The notes under the pieces were generated by a model. It worked only from the letters and a program-made list of their open reading frames with translations, did no database searches and was not told the origin of the DNA. Both the position numbers and the translations under genes were made by a program. Positions 1 to 9,456 of a DNA stretch of 64,000 nucleotides are shown here, one piece after another (position 1 is the first letter of the stretch; each line of letters starts with the position of its first letter). Source of the stretch: Bacillus pumilus (GTDB lineage: Bacteria > Bacillota > Bacilli > Bacillales > Bacillaceae); the NCBI RefSeq assembly GCF_003431975.1, contig NZ_CP027116.1:310001-374000 (forward strand). Reading direction: 5' to 3'.

Positions 1-1
1 C

Positions 2-373
2 CAAGCATTGCTCCCGTACGTAAGAAAATCGGAAAATGGAAAAATCATCGTGATTGGTTCAACGGCGGGACTCGATCATACAAATCTGTCACAAGTTTCT
101 TTTGTCGCATCTAAATTTGGTTTGCGCGGAATTGTGAATGCACTGAGAGAGCATGTGAGAAAAGATAAAATATCTGTCACCTGCATCAATCCGGGAGAGC
201 TGGCAGCGGAGGTACCATATGAAGATGGTGCCGAAAAAGCCATCGCTCTATATGATGAAACGAGAATCCCTGTACAAGATATTGTGGAGCTAGCGAGATG
301 TGTGATTCATTTATCAAGAGTATCTTGTGTAAAAGAAATCAATGTCCCAGCGATGTCAGATGTGAATGCATAA
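2..373 (+). CDS. Short-chain dehydrogenase/reductase, C-terminal part (5' end outside window)
   Basis: The frame is open from the window edge, so the Rossmann glycine motif lies upstream. The visible part has the SDR beta-5 segment (IVIGSTAGLDH, with the catalytic-type Ser), the active-site helix SFVASKFGLRG and the INPGE segment after beta-6. In most SDRs the helix reads YxxxK. Here the Tyr position is Phe while the Lys is kept, which is odd for an active oxidoreductase. The substrate cannot be named. The gene ends at a strong terminator shared with the convergent gene. Confidence 0.8.
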   Translation, partial: QALLPYVRKSENGKIIVIGSTAGLDHTNLSQVSFVASKFGLRGIVNALREHVRKDKISVTCINPGELAAEVPYEDGAEKAIALYDETRIPVQDIVELARCVIHLSRVSCVKEINVPAMSDVNA

Positions 374-382
374 TACAAGCAG

Positions 383-416
383 ACCACCCGTTTAAAGGAA
401 AACGGGTGGTTTTTCA
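383..416. terminator. Bidirectional rho-independent terminator
   Basis: An 11-bp stem (ACCACCCGTTT at 383-393 against its complement at 400-410) is followed by a T-rich run. It lies between two convergent genes and can serve both strands. Confidence 0.85.
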
Positions 417-418
417 TT

Positions 419-1546
419 TTAAGATGAATGCTGCTGAAGGGTTTGATAAACAGCTTCAGTCAAAATCTCAATGCCGGTAAAGATAGCAGAACGGTCGAAT
501 GTCATATACGGATGGTGAAGCCCAGGCTTTAGATCACAGCCTAAACCAAGCATCGACGATTTGATATGCGGAACCTTTGCTGCATAAAAGTGAAAATCCT
601 CTCCGCCTGTCGTCACGATTGGAGGATCAAGCTGCTCTTTGCCTAAAACCTGTTCAATGGCATGAGACATGAACTGAACAGCTTCCTCATTTAAGGTTGC
701 GGCAGGCAGACGGTGATCCGTTGAAAGGGTAATGGAAGCACCAAAGGCATCTGCTACAGAATGAACGGCTCTTTCGATTTCTTTTTCTAGTTCATCCATC
801 ACTTCGTTGGTCTGCGCACGGACGTCTAATGTAAAAGAAGCTTTGCCAGGGATGATGTTTGAACTGCCTCCGCCAGCATTCAGGTTGGTCATTTTCACAG
901 AATGTGCGACCCGTGGATCAACATGGATATGCGCTAGTCTCTGAACGAGGGTAGCAGCGACTTCAATGACGTTGACTCCAAGATGCGGGCGTGCACCGTG
1001 GGCTTCCTCTCCAATAATTGTGCCGATGTAATGATTACTCGAACCATGCAAGATCGCAGGAGCACAGCGTCCGTTTAATGTTTCTTGAATGGGGCGCACA
1101 TGCACGCCGTATAAGTAATCGACATCTGCTAACACACCTTTTTCAATCATTTTCAGCGCACCGCCGCCTTTTTCTTCGGCTGGCTGAAAAATGAATCGGA
1201 TGGTGCCGTTCGGGAGGTCCTTTTCCTTTAGAGCCATGAAAGTACCGAGGGCCATTGTCATGTGTGCGTCGTGACCACATGAATGATTGGCTTGAAACTC
1301 ACCATCTACTTCCTGCCAAAGTGCATCAATATCAGCTCTCACAGCGACCACTGGTGTGCCTTCTCCCATTTCACCGATGACCCCTGTACAATCGTCAAAT
1401 GTTCGAGTGTTGCAGCCCATTTTCTTTAATATGCCTTCAAGATAAGCTGTCGTATTCGTTTCTTCCCAGCTGATTTCTGGGTGGGCGTGCAGGTGTTCAA
1501 AGATGTCTTTCACGGTTTGCTGCATGTCGTTTGTCAAAGTTGTCAT
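419..1546 (-). CDS. M20-family amidohydrolase / aminoacylase-like metallopeptidase
   Basis: A 375-residue cytosolic hydrolase of the M20D (HipO/YxeP/AbgA-like) family, expected to remove acyl groups from N-acyl amino acids or cleave small amide conjugates. Metal-site motifs are visible: HPEISWEE near the N-terminus, SCGHDAHM (Cys and His ligands), PAEEKGGG with the catalytic Glu, and a C-terminal GGEDFHF. The start is the ATG at 1546, which has AGGAGG nine bases upstream; the longer frame to 1579 has no such site. It is divergent from a YfcC permease, suggesting uptake and hydrolysis of one class of substrate. The exact substrate is unknown. Confidence 0.85.
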   Translation of the reverse strand: MTTLTNDMQQTVKDIFEHLHAHPEISWEETNTTAYLEGILKKMGCNTRTFDDCTGVIGEMGEGTPVVAVRADIDALWQEVDGEFQANHSCGHDAHMTMALGTFMALKEKDLPNGTIRFIFQPAEEKGGGALKMIEKGVLADVDYLYGVHVRPIQETLNGRCAPAILHGSSNHYIGTIIGEEAHGARPHLGVNVIEVAATLVQRLAHIHVDPRVAHSVKMTNLNAGGGSSNIIPGKASFTLDVRAQTNEVMDELEKEIERAVHSVADAFGASITLSTDHRLPAATLNEEAVQFMSHAIEQVLGKEQLDPPIVTTGGEDFHFYAAKVPHIKSSMLGLGCDLKPGLHHPYMTFDRSAIFTGIEILTEAVYQTLQQHSS

Positions 1547-1602
1547 GAGTAGCCTCCTAGCTGACAGAAAATCTGCCAAAACATTCTTTTAGTGAAATAA
1601 TA

Positions 1603-1632
1603 TTGATCTTAAATATCATCAGTGTTTATAAT
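1603..1632 (+). promoter_or_regulatory. Sigma-A-type promoter for the YfcC-family gene
   Basis: TTGATC, an 18-bp spacer, then a perfect TATAAT, about 70 bp before the start codon at 1700. Confidence 0.6.
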
Positions 1633-1647
1633 ATAACACATCATTTG

Positions 1648-1662
1648 ATTATTCAGAAAATT
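1648..1662. promoter_or_regulatory. Candidate CodY box
   Basis: ATTATTCAGAAAATT matches the CodY consensus AATTTTCWGAAAATT at 13 of 15 positions. It lies just downstream of the yfcC promoter, a position suited to repression while branched-chain amino acids and GTP are plentiful. Inferred from the motif only. Confidence 0.5.
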
Positions 1663-1699
1663 AAGTGAAATTCCGATCGGGACAAAGGGGTTTTGGCAC

Positions 1700-3130
1700 A
1701 TGAAAACAGCAACAGTATCATCACCAGAGAAACAGAAAAGAAAACTTCAAATGCCGGATGCGTATGTTCTCTTATTTATCATTGCGCTCGTTTGTACCAT
1801 TGCAACGTATTTTGTACCAGCGGGTGAGTTTGACCGAAAAACATCAGGGGAAATCACAACAGCTGTTCCTGGAAGCTATCACCGCATTGATCAATCACCA
1901 GTAAGTCCAGTGGGCTTTTTCACAGCGATACAAGAAGGGATGGTAGGGTCCGCGTCTATTATCTTTCTCATTCTATTTACTGGCGGAACCATTGCCATTT
2001 TGGAGAAAACAGGTGCGATTAATGGAATGATTCATCATGTCATCAGCCGATTTCAAACGAAGCAATTATTGTTTATTTGTATTGTTGGAGGGTTATTTTC
2101 GGTGCTTGGTACGACCGGAATTGTTGTGAACTCTGTTATTGGATTTATACCAATCGGGATTATTGTGGCAAGGTCTTTGAAGTGGGATGCTGTGGCAGGA
2201 GCGGCGGTCATTTACATCGGCTGTTATGCCGGATTTAACGCAACCATTTTGTCTCCGTCTCCACTCGGATTATCTCAAACGATTGCAGAGCTGCCGATCT
2301 TTTCTGGCATTGGCCTGCGTGTCATTATTTATCTTTGCTTTCTTATATCTAGCATTGTGTACATCTATTTATATACAAGACGCCTAAAGAATAAAGAAAA
2401 GGGAAGTCTTCTTGGTGATCAATGGTTTCCTGCTCAGGGACTTGGCGGAGCTGAAGCAGAATCTGTGGACAAGCCTGCATTTACTGGCAGACATAAGCTG
2501 ATTTTAGCAGTATGTGGATTATCTCTTGGAGGATTCTTATATGGCGCGCTTCAGCTTGGCTGGACGGATAAGGAAATGGCGGGTGTGTTCATTTTTATGG
2601 CCATTGCTGCTGGATTGCTTGGCGGGCTAGCAGCCAATGATATCGCGAAGACGTTTATTGTTGGCTGTCAAAGCCTCGTATACGGTGCACTCATTGTTGG
2701 AATGGCACGCTGTATTTCGGTCATTTTAGAAAACGGGAAGCTACTTGATACAGTGGTCAATGGTTTGGCGAGTATGCTGACAGGATTTAGTCCGATTGCG
2801 GGTGCGATCGGGATGTATATTGCGAGTGCACTTCTTCACTTTTTGATTTCATCAGGTTCAGGAGAAGCGGTTGTCTTCATTCCAATTCTTGCGCCGTTGG
2901 CTGATTTAATGGGCATTACAAGACAGGTAGCTGTCGAAGCGGTTATGCTCGGTGAAGGGGTCGTCAACTGTATCAATCCGACGTCAGGTGTGCTTATGGC
3001 TGTGCTTGCTGCAAGTGGTATTCCTTATGTGAAATGGCTTCGTTTTATGGTGCCACTTGCGCTCATTTGGTTTGTCATCGGTCTTGTATTTATTTGTATC
3101 GGTGTCATGATCAACTGGGGACCTTATTAA
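1700..3130 (+). CDS. YfcC-family multipass membrane transporter
   Basis: A 476-residue polytopic protein with about 11-12 hydrophobic segments. It resembles the YfcC / DcuC-like group of secondary carriers; the N-terminal MPDAYVLLF and VPAGEFDR segments and the C-terminal [19 protein letters not shown] segment are typical. Members are thought to move peptides, arginine/ornithine or C4-dicarboxylates, and the substrate is not decided by sequence. An AAAGGGG ribosome site precedes the ATG. The divergent M20 hydrolase and the CodY-like site point to nitrogen or amino-acid scavenging. Confidence 0.8.
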   Translation: MKTATVSSPEKQKRKLQMPDAYVLLFIIALVCTIATYFVPAGEFDRKTSGEITTAVPGSYHRIDQSPVSPVGFFTAIQEGMVGSASIIFLILFTGGTIAILEKTGAINGMIHHVISRFQTKQLLFICIVGGLFSVLGTTGIVVNSVIGFIPIGIIVARSLKWDAVAGAAVIYIGCYAGFNATILSPSPLGLSQTIAELPIFSGIGLRVIIYLCFLISSIVYIYLYTRRLKNKEKGSLLGDQWFPAQGLGGAEAESVDKPAFTGRHKLILAVCGLSLGGFLYGALQLGWTDKEMAGVFIFMAIAAGLLGGLAANDIAKTFIVGCQSLVYGALIVGMARCISVILENGKLLDTVVNGLASMLTGFSPIAGAIGMYIASALLHFLISSGSGEAVVFIPILAPLADLMGITRQVAVEAVMLGEGVVNCINPTSGVLMAVLAASGIPYVKWLRFMVPLALIWFVIGLVFICIGVMINWGPY

Positions 3131-3137
3131 AATCTAT

Positions 3138-3168
3138 AAGCTGCCGACATGGTTTGGCAGCTTTTTCT
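3138..3168 (+). terminator. Rho-independent terminator after the YfcC-family gene
   Basis: AAGCTGCC (3138-3145) pairs with GGCAGCTT (3156-3163) and runs into TTTTTC. Confidence 0.8.
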
Positions 3169-3261
3169 TGAGGAAATATGCATGGAGGCAGCGCTTTAAA
3201 AGCACAATAAGTATGTTCACAAATTGGCTACATATTTTTTTGAGTAAACCCCTTGCAAAAG

Positions 3262-3305
3262 TTTGTGAAATGTTGCACAATAAGAATGTGAAATACTTCA
3301 CAAAT
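3262..3305. promoter_or_regulatory. Two tandem Rex-like operators upstream of ldh
   Basis: Site 1 (3262-3281, TTTGTGAAATGTTGCACAAT) and site 2 (3286-3305, ATGTGAAATACTTCACAAAT) both fit the inverted TTGTGAA-N4-TTCACAA pattern of the NADH sensor Rex. A possible promoter (TTGCAA at 3253-3258, 17-bp spacer, CACAAT at 3276-3281) is overlapped by site 1, so Rex binding would block RNA polymerase. This matches the known Rex repression of B. subtilis ldh-lctP when NADH/NAD is low. Confidence 0.8.
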
Positions 3306-3342
3306 AAAAAACAGCCTAGTTTTACTCAGGAGGATGAGATAA

Positions 3343-4290
<948 letters not shown>

Positions 4291-4330
4291 TCAAAAAGCA
4301 ACCTATCTGAGCAGAAAAGGATGAATCACT

Positions 4331-5953
4331 ATGTGGCAGCAAATATATGATCCGTTTGGTAATGAGTTCGTGAGTGCAATTGTGGCAATGCTTCCAATCT
4401 TGTTTTTCTTACTTGCATTAACCGTATTTAAGTTAAAAGGTGTTTTAGCCGCATGCTTTACTTTAATCGTTAGTTTTGTAATAGCTGTTTTCTTCTTTCA
4501 TATGCCAATTGAAAAGGCATTATCTGCTGTGCTGCTCGGTATATCTAATGGGCTGTGGCCGATTGGATATATCGTCATCATGGCGGTATGGCTCTATAAA
4601 ATTGCTGTGAAATCTGGTAAATTCGATGTCATTCGTTCTAGTATTGCAGGAATCTCTCAAGATCAACGTCTTCAGCTCTTATTAATTGGTTTTAGCTTTA
4701 ACGCATTTTTAGAGGGAGCCGCTGGGTTTGGTGTACCGATTGCGATCAGTGCCGCTCTCTTAACAGAGCTTGGGTTTAAACCACTGAAAGCTGCGATGCT
4801 CTGTTTGATTGCCAATGCTGCGTCTGGCGCATTTGGGGCAGTAGGCATTCCAGTCATCACAGGGGCGCAAATGGGTAATATGACGCCGCTTGCGTTATCT
4901 CAAACCCTTGTGTTTACGATTCCGTTTATTTCATTCTGTATTCCGTTTCTCCTCATTCTTATTGTGGACGGCTTCAAAGGGATTAAAGAAACGCTACCCG
5001 CATTGCTTGTTGTGAGTGGAAGCTATGCGATTTTGCAAGCTGTCACAATGGTCACAATGGGTCCTGAGCTTGCCAATATTATTTCAGCTTTAGCAAGTAT
5101 GGGTATTTTGGCTTTATTTCTTCGAAAATGGCAGCCGAAGCACATTTATCGTGAAGAAGGAGCACCTGCCATTGAGCAGAAACAAACGTATCGCGGCGTT
5201 GAAGTGCTGAAAGCATGGTCTCCGTTCTATATTTTAACTGCGGTGATTACAGTATGGAGCCTGCCAGCATTTAAAGCATTATTTGCTGTAGGAGGTCCGC
5301 TTAACTGGACAACCATTTTAGTGAAAATGCCATTTTTGCATCAGCAAATTATGAAATTACCACCAATTGCACAAACAGAAACACCCATTGATGCAATCTT
5401 TAAAATTGATGTCATCAGTGCAACGGGTACCGCCATTCTGATTGCGGTGATGCTGACAGGTTTGTTTAGCAGACATATTACATTAACTGAAGGCGCTGCC
5501 TGCTTAAAAGCAGCGGTGAAAGAGCTTTGGGTGCCTGTTCTCACCATTTGCTTTGTCATGGGCTTTGCCAACTTGGCGAACTTCGCTGGACTGAGCTCAG
5601 CGATTGGACTTGCACTTGCCAAAACCGGTGACTTGTTCCCGCTTGTCAGCCCAGTGCTTGGCTGGATCGGGGTATTTATTACAGGGTCTGTCGTGAGTAA
5701 CAACGCCTTATTCGGTAACCTTCAAGCAGTCACTGCTTCTCAAATCGGCTCACAGGCAGGTTTGTTAATCGGGGCAAATACAACCGGCGGGGTCATGGCG
5801 AAATTAATTTCTCCACAATCAATCGCTATTGCTACAGCAGCTGTTGGAGAAACAGGTAAAGAATCTGAACTCTTCCAAAAGACTGTTAAGTACAGCTTCA
5901 TCCTGCTCGGCATTGTGTGTGTATGGACATTCATTCTTGCTCAATTTGTATAG
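4331..5953 (+). CDS. lctP: L-lactate permease
   Basis: A 540-residue LctP-family carrier with about 12-13 membrane segments that moves L-lactate with protons across the cytoplasmic membrane. Typical family segments are seen: the N-terminal YDPFGN, the [12 protein letters not shown] region, [14 protein letters not shown], and [14 protein letters not shown] near the end. The start ATG has a modest AAAGGA site. It lies 40 bp after ldh with no terminator between, so it is read in the Rex-controlled operon. Its 3' end lies next to a nested repeat described separately. Confidence 0.95.
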   Translation: MWQQIYDPFGNEFVSAIVAMLPILFFLLALTVFKLKGVLAACFTLIVSFVIAVFFFHMPIEKALSAVLLGISNGLWPIGYIVIMAVWLYKIAVKSGKFDVIRSSIAGISQDQRLQLLLIGFSFNAFLEGAAGFGVPIAISAALLTELGFKPLKAAMLCLIANAASGAFGAVGIPVITGAQMGNMTPLALSQTLVFTIPFISFCIPFLLILIVDGFKGIKETLPALLVVSGSYAILQAVTMVTMGPELANIISALASMGILALFLRKWQPKHIYREEGAPAIEQKQTYRGVEVLKAWSPFYILTAVITVWSLPAFKALFAVGGPLNWTTILVKMPFLHQQIMKLPPIAQTETPIDAIFKIDVISATGTAILIAVMLTGLFSRHITLTEGAACLKAAVKELWVPVLTICFVMGFANLANFAGLSSAIGLALAKTGDLFPLVSPVLGWIGVFITGSVVSNNALFGNLQAVTASQIGSQAGLLIGANTTGGVMAKLISPQSIAIATAAVGETGKESELFQKTVKYSFILLGIVCVWTFILAQFV

Positions 5954-5960
5954 GTTTAAA

Positions 5961-5985
5961 GAAGACTGAGATAGCTCTCAGTCTT
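5961..5985 (+). repeat. Terminator hairpin, copy A of a 25-bp direct repeat
   Basis: A 25-bp segment containing the stem AAGACTGAG / CTCAGTCTT directly after lctP. An identical copy lies at 6159-6183. Unlike copy B, this copy is not followed by a T run. Confidence 0.85.
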
Positions 5986-6103
5986 AGCGTGTAGACAAAC
6001 CCTAGCATTCGTTGTCAGTCCTGCGTGCTAGTGCTCACGAATGTCAAATTCGCTCCGCGCCAGTACTCGTCCTTCCTAGACTTCAAAGGTTTTCTATCAC
6101 GCT
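5986..6103. repeat. 118-bp imperfect palindrome, MITE-like element
   Basis: It begins AGCGTG and ends CACGCT, and its two halves are imperfectly complementary over most of their length, so it could fold into one long hairpin. It has no coding potential and is more GC-rich in the middle than its flanks. It sits between the two copies of the lctP terminator hairpin. A small mobile or repetitive extragenic element is inferred; no second copy occurs in this window. Confidence 0.5.
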
Positions 6104-6111
6104 GAAAGGAA

Positions 6112-6150
6112 GACAAAGGGCTAAAATCAAGATCATTTTAGCCCTTTGTC
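6112..6150. repeat. Perfect 16-bp hairpin, also found after the cupin gene
   Basis: GACAAAGGGCTAAAAT (6112-6127) is perfectly complementary to 6135-6150 with a 7-base loop. The 19-base left part including GAAGACAAAGGGCTAAAAT recurs at about 23134-23152, where it also forms a hairpin. This suggests a dispersed family of hairpin repeats. Confidence 0.7.
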
Positions 6151-6158
6151 AACAATCT

Positions 6159-6188
6159 GAAGACTGAGATAGCTCTCAGTCTTTTTTT
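6159..6188. terminator. Terminator shared by lctP and ntdR; copy B of the 25-bp repeat
   Basis: It has the same stem as 5961-5985, here followed by TTTTTTT. It lies between convergent lctP and ntdR. Confidence 0.8.
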
Positions 6189-6190
6189 GT

Positions 6191-7180
6191 TTATGTCGAT
6201 TCTCTTGTCACGAGCCGGGTAGGCAGCTGAATATGTTCGCGCTGTAATGGTTTTTGTTCTTGTAGAAGCTCGATCATTTGCTGCACAGAACGTTGGCCAA
6301 GCTCTACGATCGGGATGTCTATTGTGGTGATCGTTGGAGCTGTCACCTCGCAAATATCTTGATTGTCATAGCCGATCACCGCTAGATCCTTAGGAATTTG
6401 ATAACCATATGAAATGGCTTGTTTAATGAGCCCTGCGGCGACTTGATCATTGCCAGTGAAAATGGCATCAGGCGCATTTTTCATGTTATGGATGGCATCC
6501 ATTAAACGAAAGCCGTCTTCAATAGTGAAAGCCTCTCCAAACAGCCAATCGTCATGCAGCGGCAAACCGTGAGCAGAAAGAGCATCAAGGTAGCCCTGTT
6601 TCCTTTGCTTCTGAGCTTCACTGCTTTCAGTATCAAAGCAAAACCCGATCGATTTTCGCCCCGATCGAATCAAGTAGTCAACTGCTTTATAGGCGGCTTC
6701 CCGCTCATCGTATCCAATAATCGGGATGTCTGCCGTTTGATGATATTCGTTTGCCATGACAATGGGCCCGTTCGTTAAAAATGGCTCGATTTTCTCCCAC
6801 GGATTTTCTAATGCCCCCAATATGACCCCATCTACTTCTCTTCTTTTTAATAATTGAAGTCCTTCAAGCTCTAATGATTCCTGATAAAACGTCTGTAGCA
6901 CGATGGCCTTATAGCCTTGATCCAGCGCTTCCTTTGAAATGCCTTTAATCAATTGTGCAAAAAAAGGATGGTCCACAGCCGGGACAGATACAGCGATGGT
7001 TTTTGTCTGATGTGAACGAAGGGTGCGAGCTGCTGAACTTGGTGTATATTCCATTTCTTTCATCACCTGTAAAATGAGCTGACGCTTTTCCTCAGACACA
7101 TATGGATGATGATTCAGCACTCTCGAAACGGTGGTGGTTGAAACCCCGCAGCGTTTGGCAATTTCATAAATTGTACACAT
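6191..7180 (-). CDS. ntdR: LacI-family regulator of the ntd operon
   Basis: A 329-residue regulator with an N-terminal LacI helix-turn-helix (TIYEIAKRCGVSTTTVSRVLN, residues 3-23) and a periplasmic-binding-protein-like effector domain. In B. subtilis NtdR activates ntdABC-glcP in response to neotrehalosadiamine; the same divergent arrangement is seen here. The start is the ATG at 7180, which puts the HTH at the extreme N-terminus; the longer frame to 7324 would add 48 unrelated residues. An inverted repeat just upstream of the ntdA -35 element fits activator binding. Confidence 0.85.
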   Translation of the reverse strand: MCTIYEIAKRCGVSTTTVSRVLNHHPYVSEEKRQLILQVMKEMEYTPSSAARTLRSHQTKTIAVSVPAVDHPFFAQLIKGISKEALDQGYKAIVLQTFYQESLELEGLQLLKRREVDGVILGALENPWEKIEPFLTNGPIVMANEYHQTADIPIIGYDEREAAYKAVDYLIRSGRKSIGFCFDTESSEAQKQRKQGYLDALSAHGLPLHDDWLFGEAFTIEDGFRLMDAIHNMKNAPDAIFTGNDQVAAGLIKQAISYGYQIPKDLAVIGYDNQDICEVTAPTITTIDIPIVELGQRSVQQMIELLQEQKPLQREHIQLPTRLVTREST

Positions 7181-7202
7181 TTTAACAAATCCTTTACACA
7201 AA

Positions 7203-7225
7203 GTTATTGTTCTGAAATCGATAAC
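7203..7225. promoter_or_regulatory. Candidate NtdR operator
   Basis: Inverted repeat GTTATTG (7203-7209) / CGATAAC (7219-7225), 6 of 7 pairs, centred in the ntdR-ntdA intergenic region. It ends five bases before the -35 hexamer of the ntdA promoter, the usual place for an activator. Inferred from position and symmetry. Confidence 0.45.
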
Positions 7226-7229
7226 ATCA

Positions 7230-7258
7230 TTTACAATGTGAAACAAGTTAAATATTAA
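7230..7258 (+). promoter_or_regulatory. Promoter of the ntdABC-glcP operon
   Basis: TTTACA, a 17-bp spacer, then TATTAA. The weak -10 fits a promoter that needs an activator. GGAGGGA precedes the ntdA start codon. Confidence 0.5.
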
Positions 7259-7289
7259 CAAATGGAATTGATTAATTGGAGGGAATGGA

Positions 7290-8615
7290 ATGCAAATATT
7301 GACGAAGATATCAGGTAAAAGCAAGGATTATCTCCCTTTGCTGGATATGATCAATCAAGGTGTTCAAGTAAAGTCTGATTCAGTTGAAAAGCACCTAGCA
7401 AATGAAAAGCTGGTGACGTTCCTTGAGCAAGATGTAGAGCGCGCAGGCTTGGAAAAAATTCTCTTCCATTATAAACAAAATAAGGAAAAAAAGATACCGT
7501 TCCTGCCGGTTGATAAACTGATTTCAGAGGATGAAATCGATGATATTATGCAGGTGTTGAAAGAAGTACTTAGCTCTGGCCGTTTTACTTCAGGGCCTTA
7601 TATTCCTGAGTTTGAAAAGCAGCTCGCTGAGTACTTAGGGAAAAAATATGTCATTGCGACATCAAGTGGAACAGATGCCTTGATGATCAGCCTCATATCA
7701 GCAGGCGTCCATCCAGGAGATGAGGTCATTTTGCCAGCGAATAGTTTTGCTGCAACAGAAAATGCAGTGCTTGCGATTGGCGCTGTTCCAGTCTATGCAG
7801 ATATTGATCCAGATACTTATTGCTTAGCGCCAAGTGAAATTGAAAAGCATATCACAGATCAAACGGTATGCATTCTTCCAGTTCATTTATATGGAAAGCA
7901 AGCAGATATGAAGGCCATTTCGGCGATTGCGAAAAAGCATGGATTGAAAATGATTGAGGATGGCTGTCAGGCGATTGGAAGCAGCGGTCTTGGGGCACAT
8001 GGAGATGGACTTGTTCTCAGTTTTAATCCTTACAAAAACCTTGGTGTCTGCGGTAAGGCAGGGGCCATTGCTACAAATGATGAAGCCTTAGCGGAAAAAT
8101 GCATGGAGATCAGTTATCACGGCTTTGAAGCAGGAAAGAAAAATGTCAAACGCAGTGACTACGGCTTTAATTCTAAAATTGATAATTTGCAGGCAGCGAT
8201 CGGACTCGAACGCATGAAGTATTTAGGTTTGCAAAACTTTAAACGCTTTTACTTAGCAAAGCGATATATTGATCAGCTTCAAACGCTTGAGGAAGAAGGA
8301 TACTTGAAGCTTCCGAAGTTGACGGATGATCATGTCTGGCATCTGTTCCCGATCAGAGTGCTAAAGGGAGAACAGGATGAGCTGGCAGCGAAATTGCTGG
8401 AAATGGGCATAGAGACAGATGTTTACTATCCAATCCTATCGCATCAGCATCAAACAAATCTTGTTTCTCAGAAGTATAAACAAACGACACTTCCACACAC
8501 GGAAAAAGCAGCACAGCAGTTACTTCACTTGCCGCTGTATCCAGGTATGCCGCTGCAAGATCAGGAGAAGGTCATCGAGGGGGTTCATCATGTTATCAAG
8601 TCTTCCATTCAATAA
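7290..8615 (+). CDS. ntdA: 3-oxo-glucose-6-phosphate:glutamate aminotransferase
   Basis: A 441-residue PLP enzyme of the DegT/DnrJ/EryC1 sugar aminotransferase family, the same length as B. subtilis NtdA. In that pathway it converts 3-oxo-glucose 6-phosphate to kanosamine 6-phosphate using glutamate. Family features include the GRFTSGPYIPEFEKQLAEY entry segment, SSGTDALMISL, the PLP-phosphate region EDGCQAIGS, and the Schiff-base Lys249 in NPYKNLG. The roughly 65-residue N-terminal extension is also present in NtdA. A strong GGAGGG site lies before the ATG. It overlaps ntdB by 26 bp, suggesting coupled translation. Confidence 0.93.
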   Translation: MQILTKISGKSKDYLPLLDMINQGVQVKSDSVEKHLANEKLVTFLEQDVERAGLEKILFHYKQNKEKKIPFLPVDKLISEDEIDDIMQVLKEVLSSGRFTSGPYIPEFEKQLAEYLGKKYVIATSSGTDALMISLISAGVHPGDEVILPANSFAATENAVLAIGAVPVYADIDPDTYCLAPSEIEKHITDQTVCILPVHLYGKQADMKAISAIAKKHGLKMIEDGCQAIGSSGLGAHGDGLVLSFNPYKNLGVCGKAGAIATNDEALAEKCMEISYHGFEAGKKNVKRSDYGFNSKIDNLQAAIGLERMKYLGLQNFKRFYLAKRYIDQLQTLEEEGYLKLPKLTDDHVWHLFPIRVLKGEQDELAAKLLEMGIETDVYYPILSHQHQTNLVSQKYKQTTLPHTEKAAQQLLHLPLYPGMPLQDQEKVIEGVHHVIKSSIQ

Positions 8616-9456
8616 AAAGCTGCTCAATCAGCCGAAGAACCCGCAGTGGATTGTCTTCTGTGATTTTGATGAAACCTATTATTCTCACGGAATGACAGAG
8701 GAGCAGAGAGAAGATATCAAGCGGCTTGAAGCCTTTGTAGCAGAAAAGAGCGAAGCAGGGCAGCTTATGCTGGGCTGGGTGACGGGAAGCAGCCTCGATT
8801 CTGTTACGAGCAAAATGGAAAAAGGCGGTTTTCATCAATTCCCGCATTTCATTGCATCGAACTTAGGGACTGAGATTGTGTATACGTCGGATGCTCGTTT
8901 TGGACAGCCAGACACGGAGTGGATGAAGCGGCTGGATGCGCAGGGCTTTTCTGATGAAAAGATTGAAGACATCCTGGAAGTCATACGCGAAAAGGGCATT
9001 CATCTCAGACCGCAAACGCAACTGGGCAGCTCAGGATATAAGAAGAATTTCTACTATCAGGAGCAAGATGAACGGACAGACCTTCACCATCTTTCATTCA
9101 TCCAAACGCTTGCCAAGGAGCGCGGGGTGGCGGTCAACATCAATAAATGCAACCCGCTTGCAGGAGACCCTGCGGATTGCTATGATGTCGATTTTTTACC
9201 AGTCGGAACAGGGAAGGATGAAATTGTCCGCTTTATGCTGAACCAATATCATCTATCGAAAGATCAAGGGTTTGCCTTTGGTGATAGTGGGAACGATTTG
9301 CGGATGCTACAATCCGTCACGCATGGTTACCTCGTCCAAAATGCGACGGCCGAAGCGAAGCGGCACCATCATCAGATTTGTCATCATGGGTATGCAAAAG
9401 GAATCTATGAAACACTGAAAACAGTGATGTATAAACATGAGGAGGCACATTCATGA
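8590..9456 (+). CDS. ntdB: Kanosamine-6-phosphate phosphatase
   Basis: A 288-residue HAD-superfamily phosphatase with the nucleophile motif CDFDET (Asp25 and Asp27), a Cof-type cap, and FGDSGNDLRML for Mg binding near the C-terminus. In the ntd pathway it dephosphorylates kanosamine 6-phosphate. The start is the ATG at 8590, preceded by GAGGGGG and inside the ntdA 3' end; the longer frame back to 8419 only overlaps ntdA. The stop overlaps the ntdC start (ATGA). Confidence 0.92.
   Translation: MLSSLPFNKKLLNQPKNPQWIVFCDFDETYYSHGMTEEQREDIKRLEAFVAEKSEAGQLMLGWVTGSSLDSVTSKMEKGGFHQFPHFIASNLGTEIVYTSDARFGQPDTEWMKRLDAQGFSDEKIEDILEVIREKGIHLRPQTQLGSSGYKKNFYYQEQDERTDLHHLSFIQTLAKERGVAVNINKCNPLAGDPADCYDVDFLPVGTGKDEIVRFMLNQYHLSKDQGFAFGDSGNDLRMLQSVTHGYLVQNATAEAKRHHHQICHHGYAKGIYETLKTVMYKHEEAHS

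Noticed and set aside
5961..6188. CRISPR-like spacing of the two identical 25-bp hairpins
   Set aside because: Only two copies, 198 bp apart, each a terminator-like hairpin; no array and no cas genes.
8419..8589. N-terminal extension of ntdB
   Set aside because: The extension lies entirely within ntdA, and the ATG at 8590 has its own ribosome site and gives the expected length.
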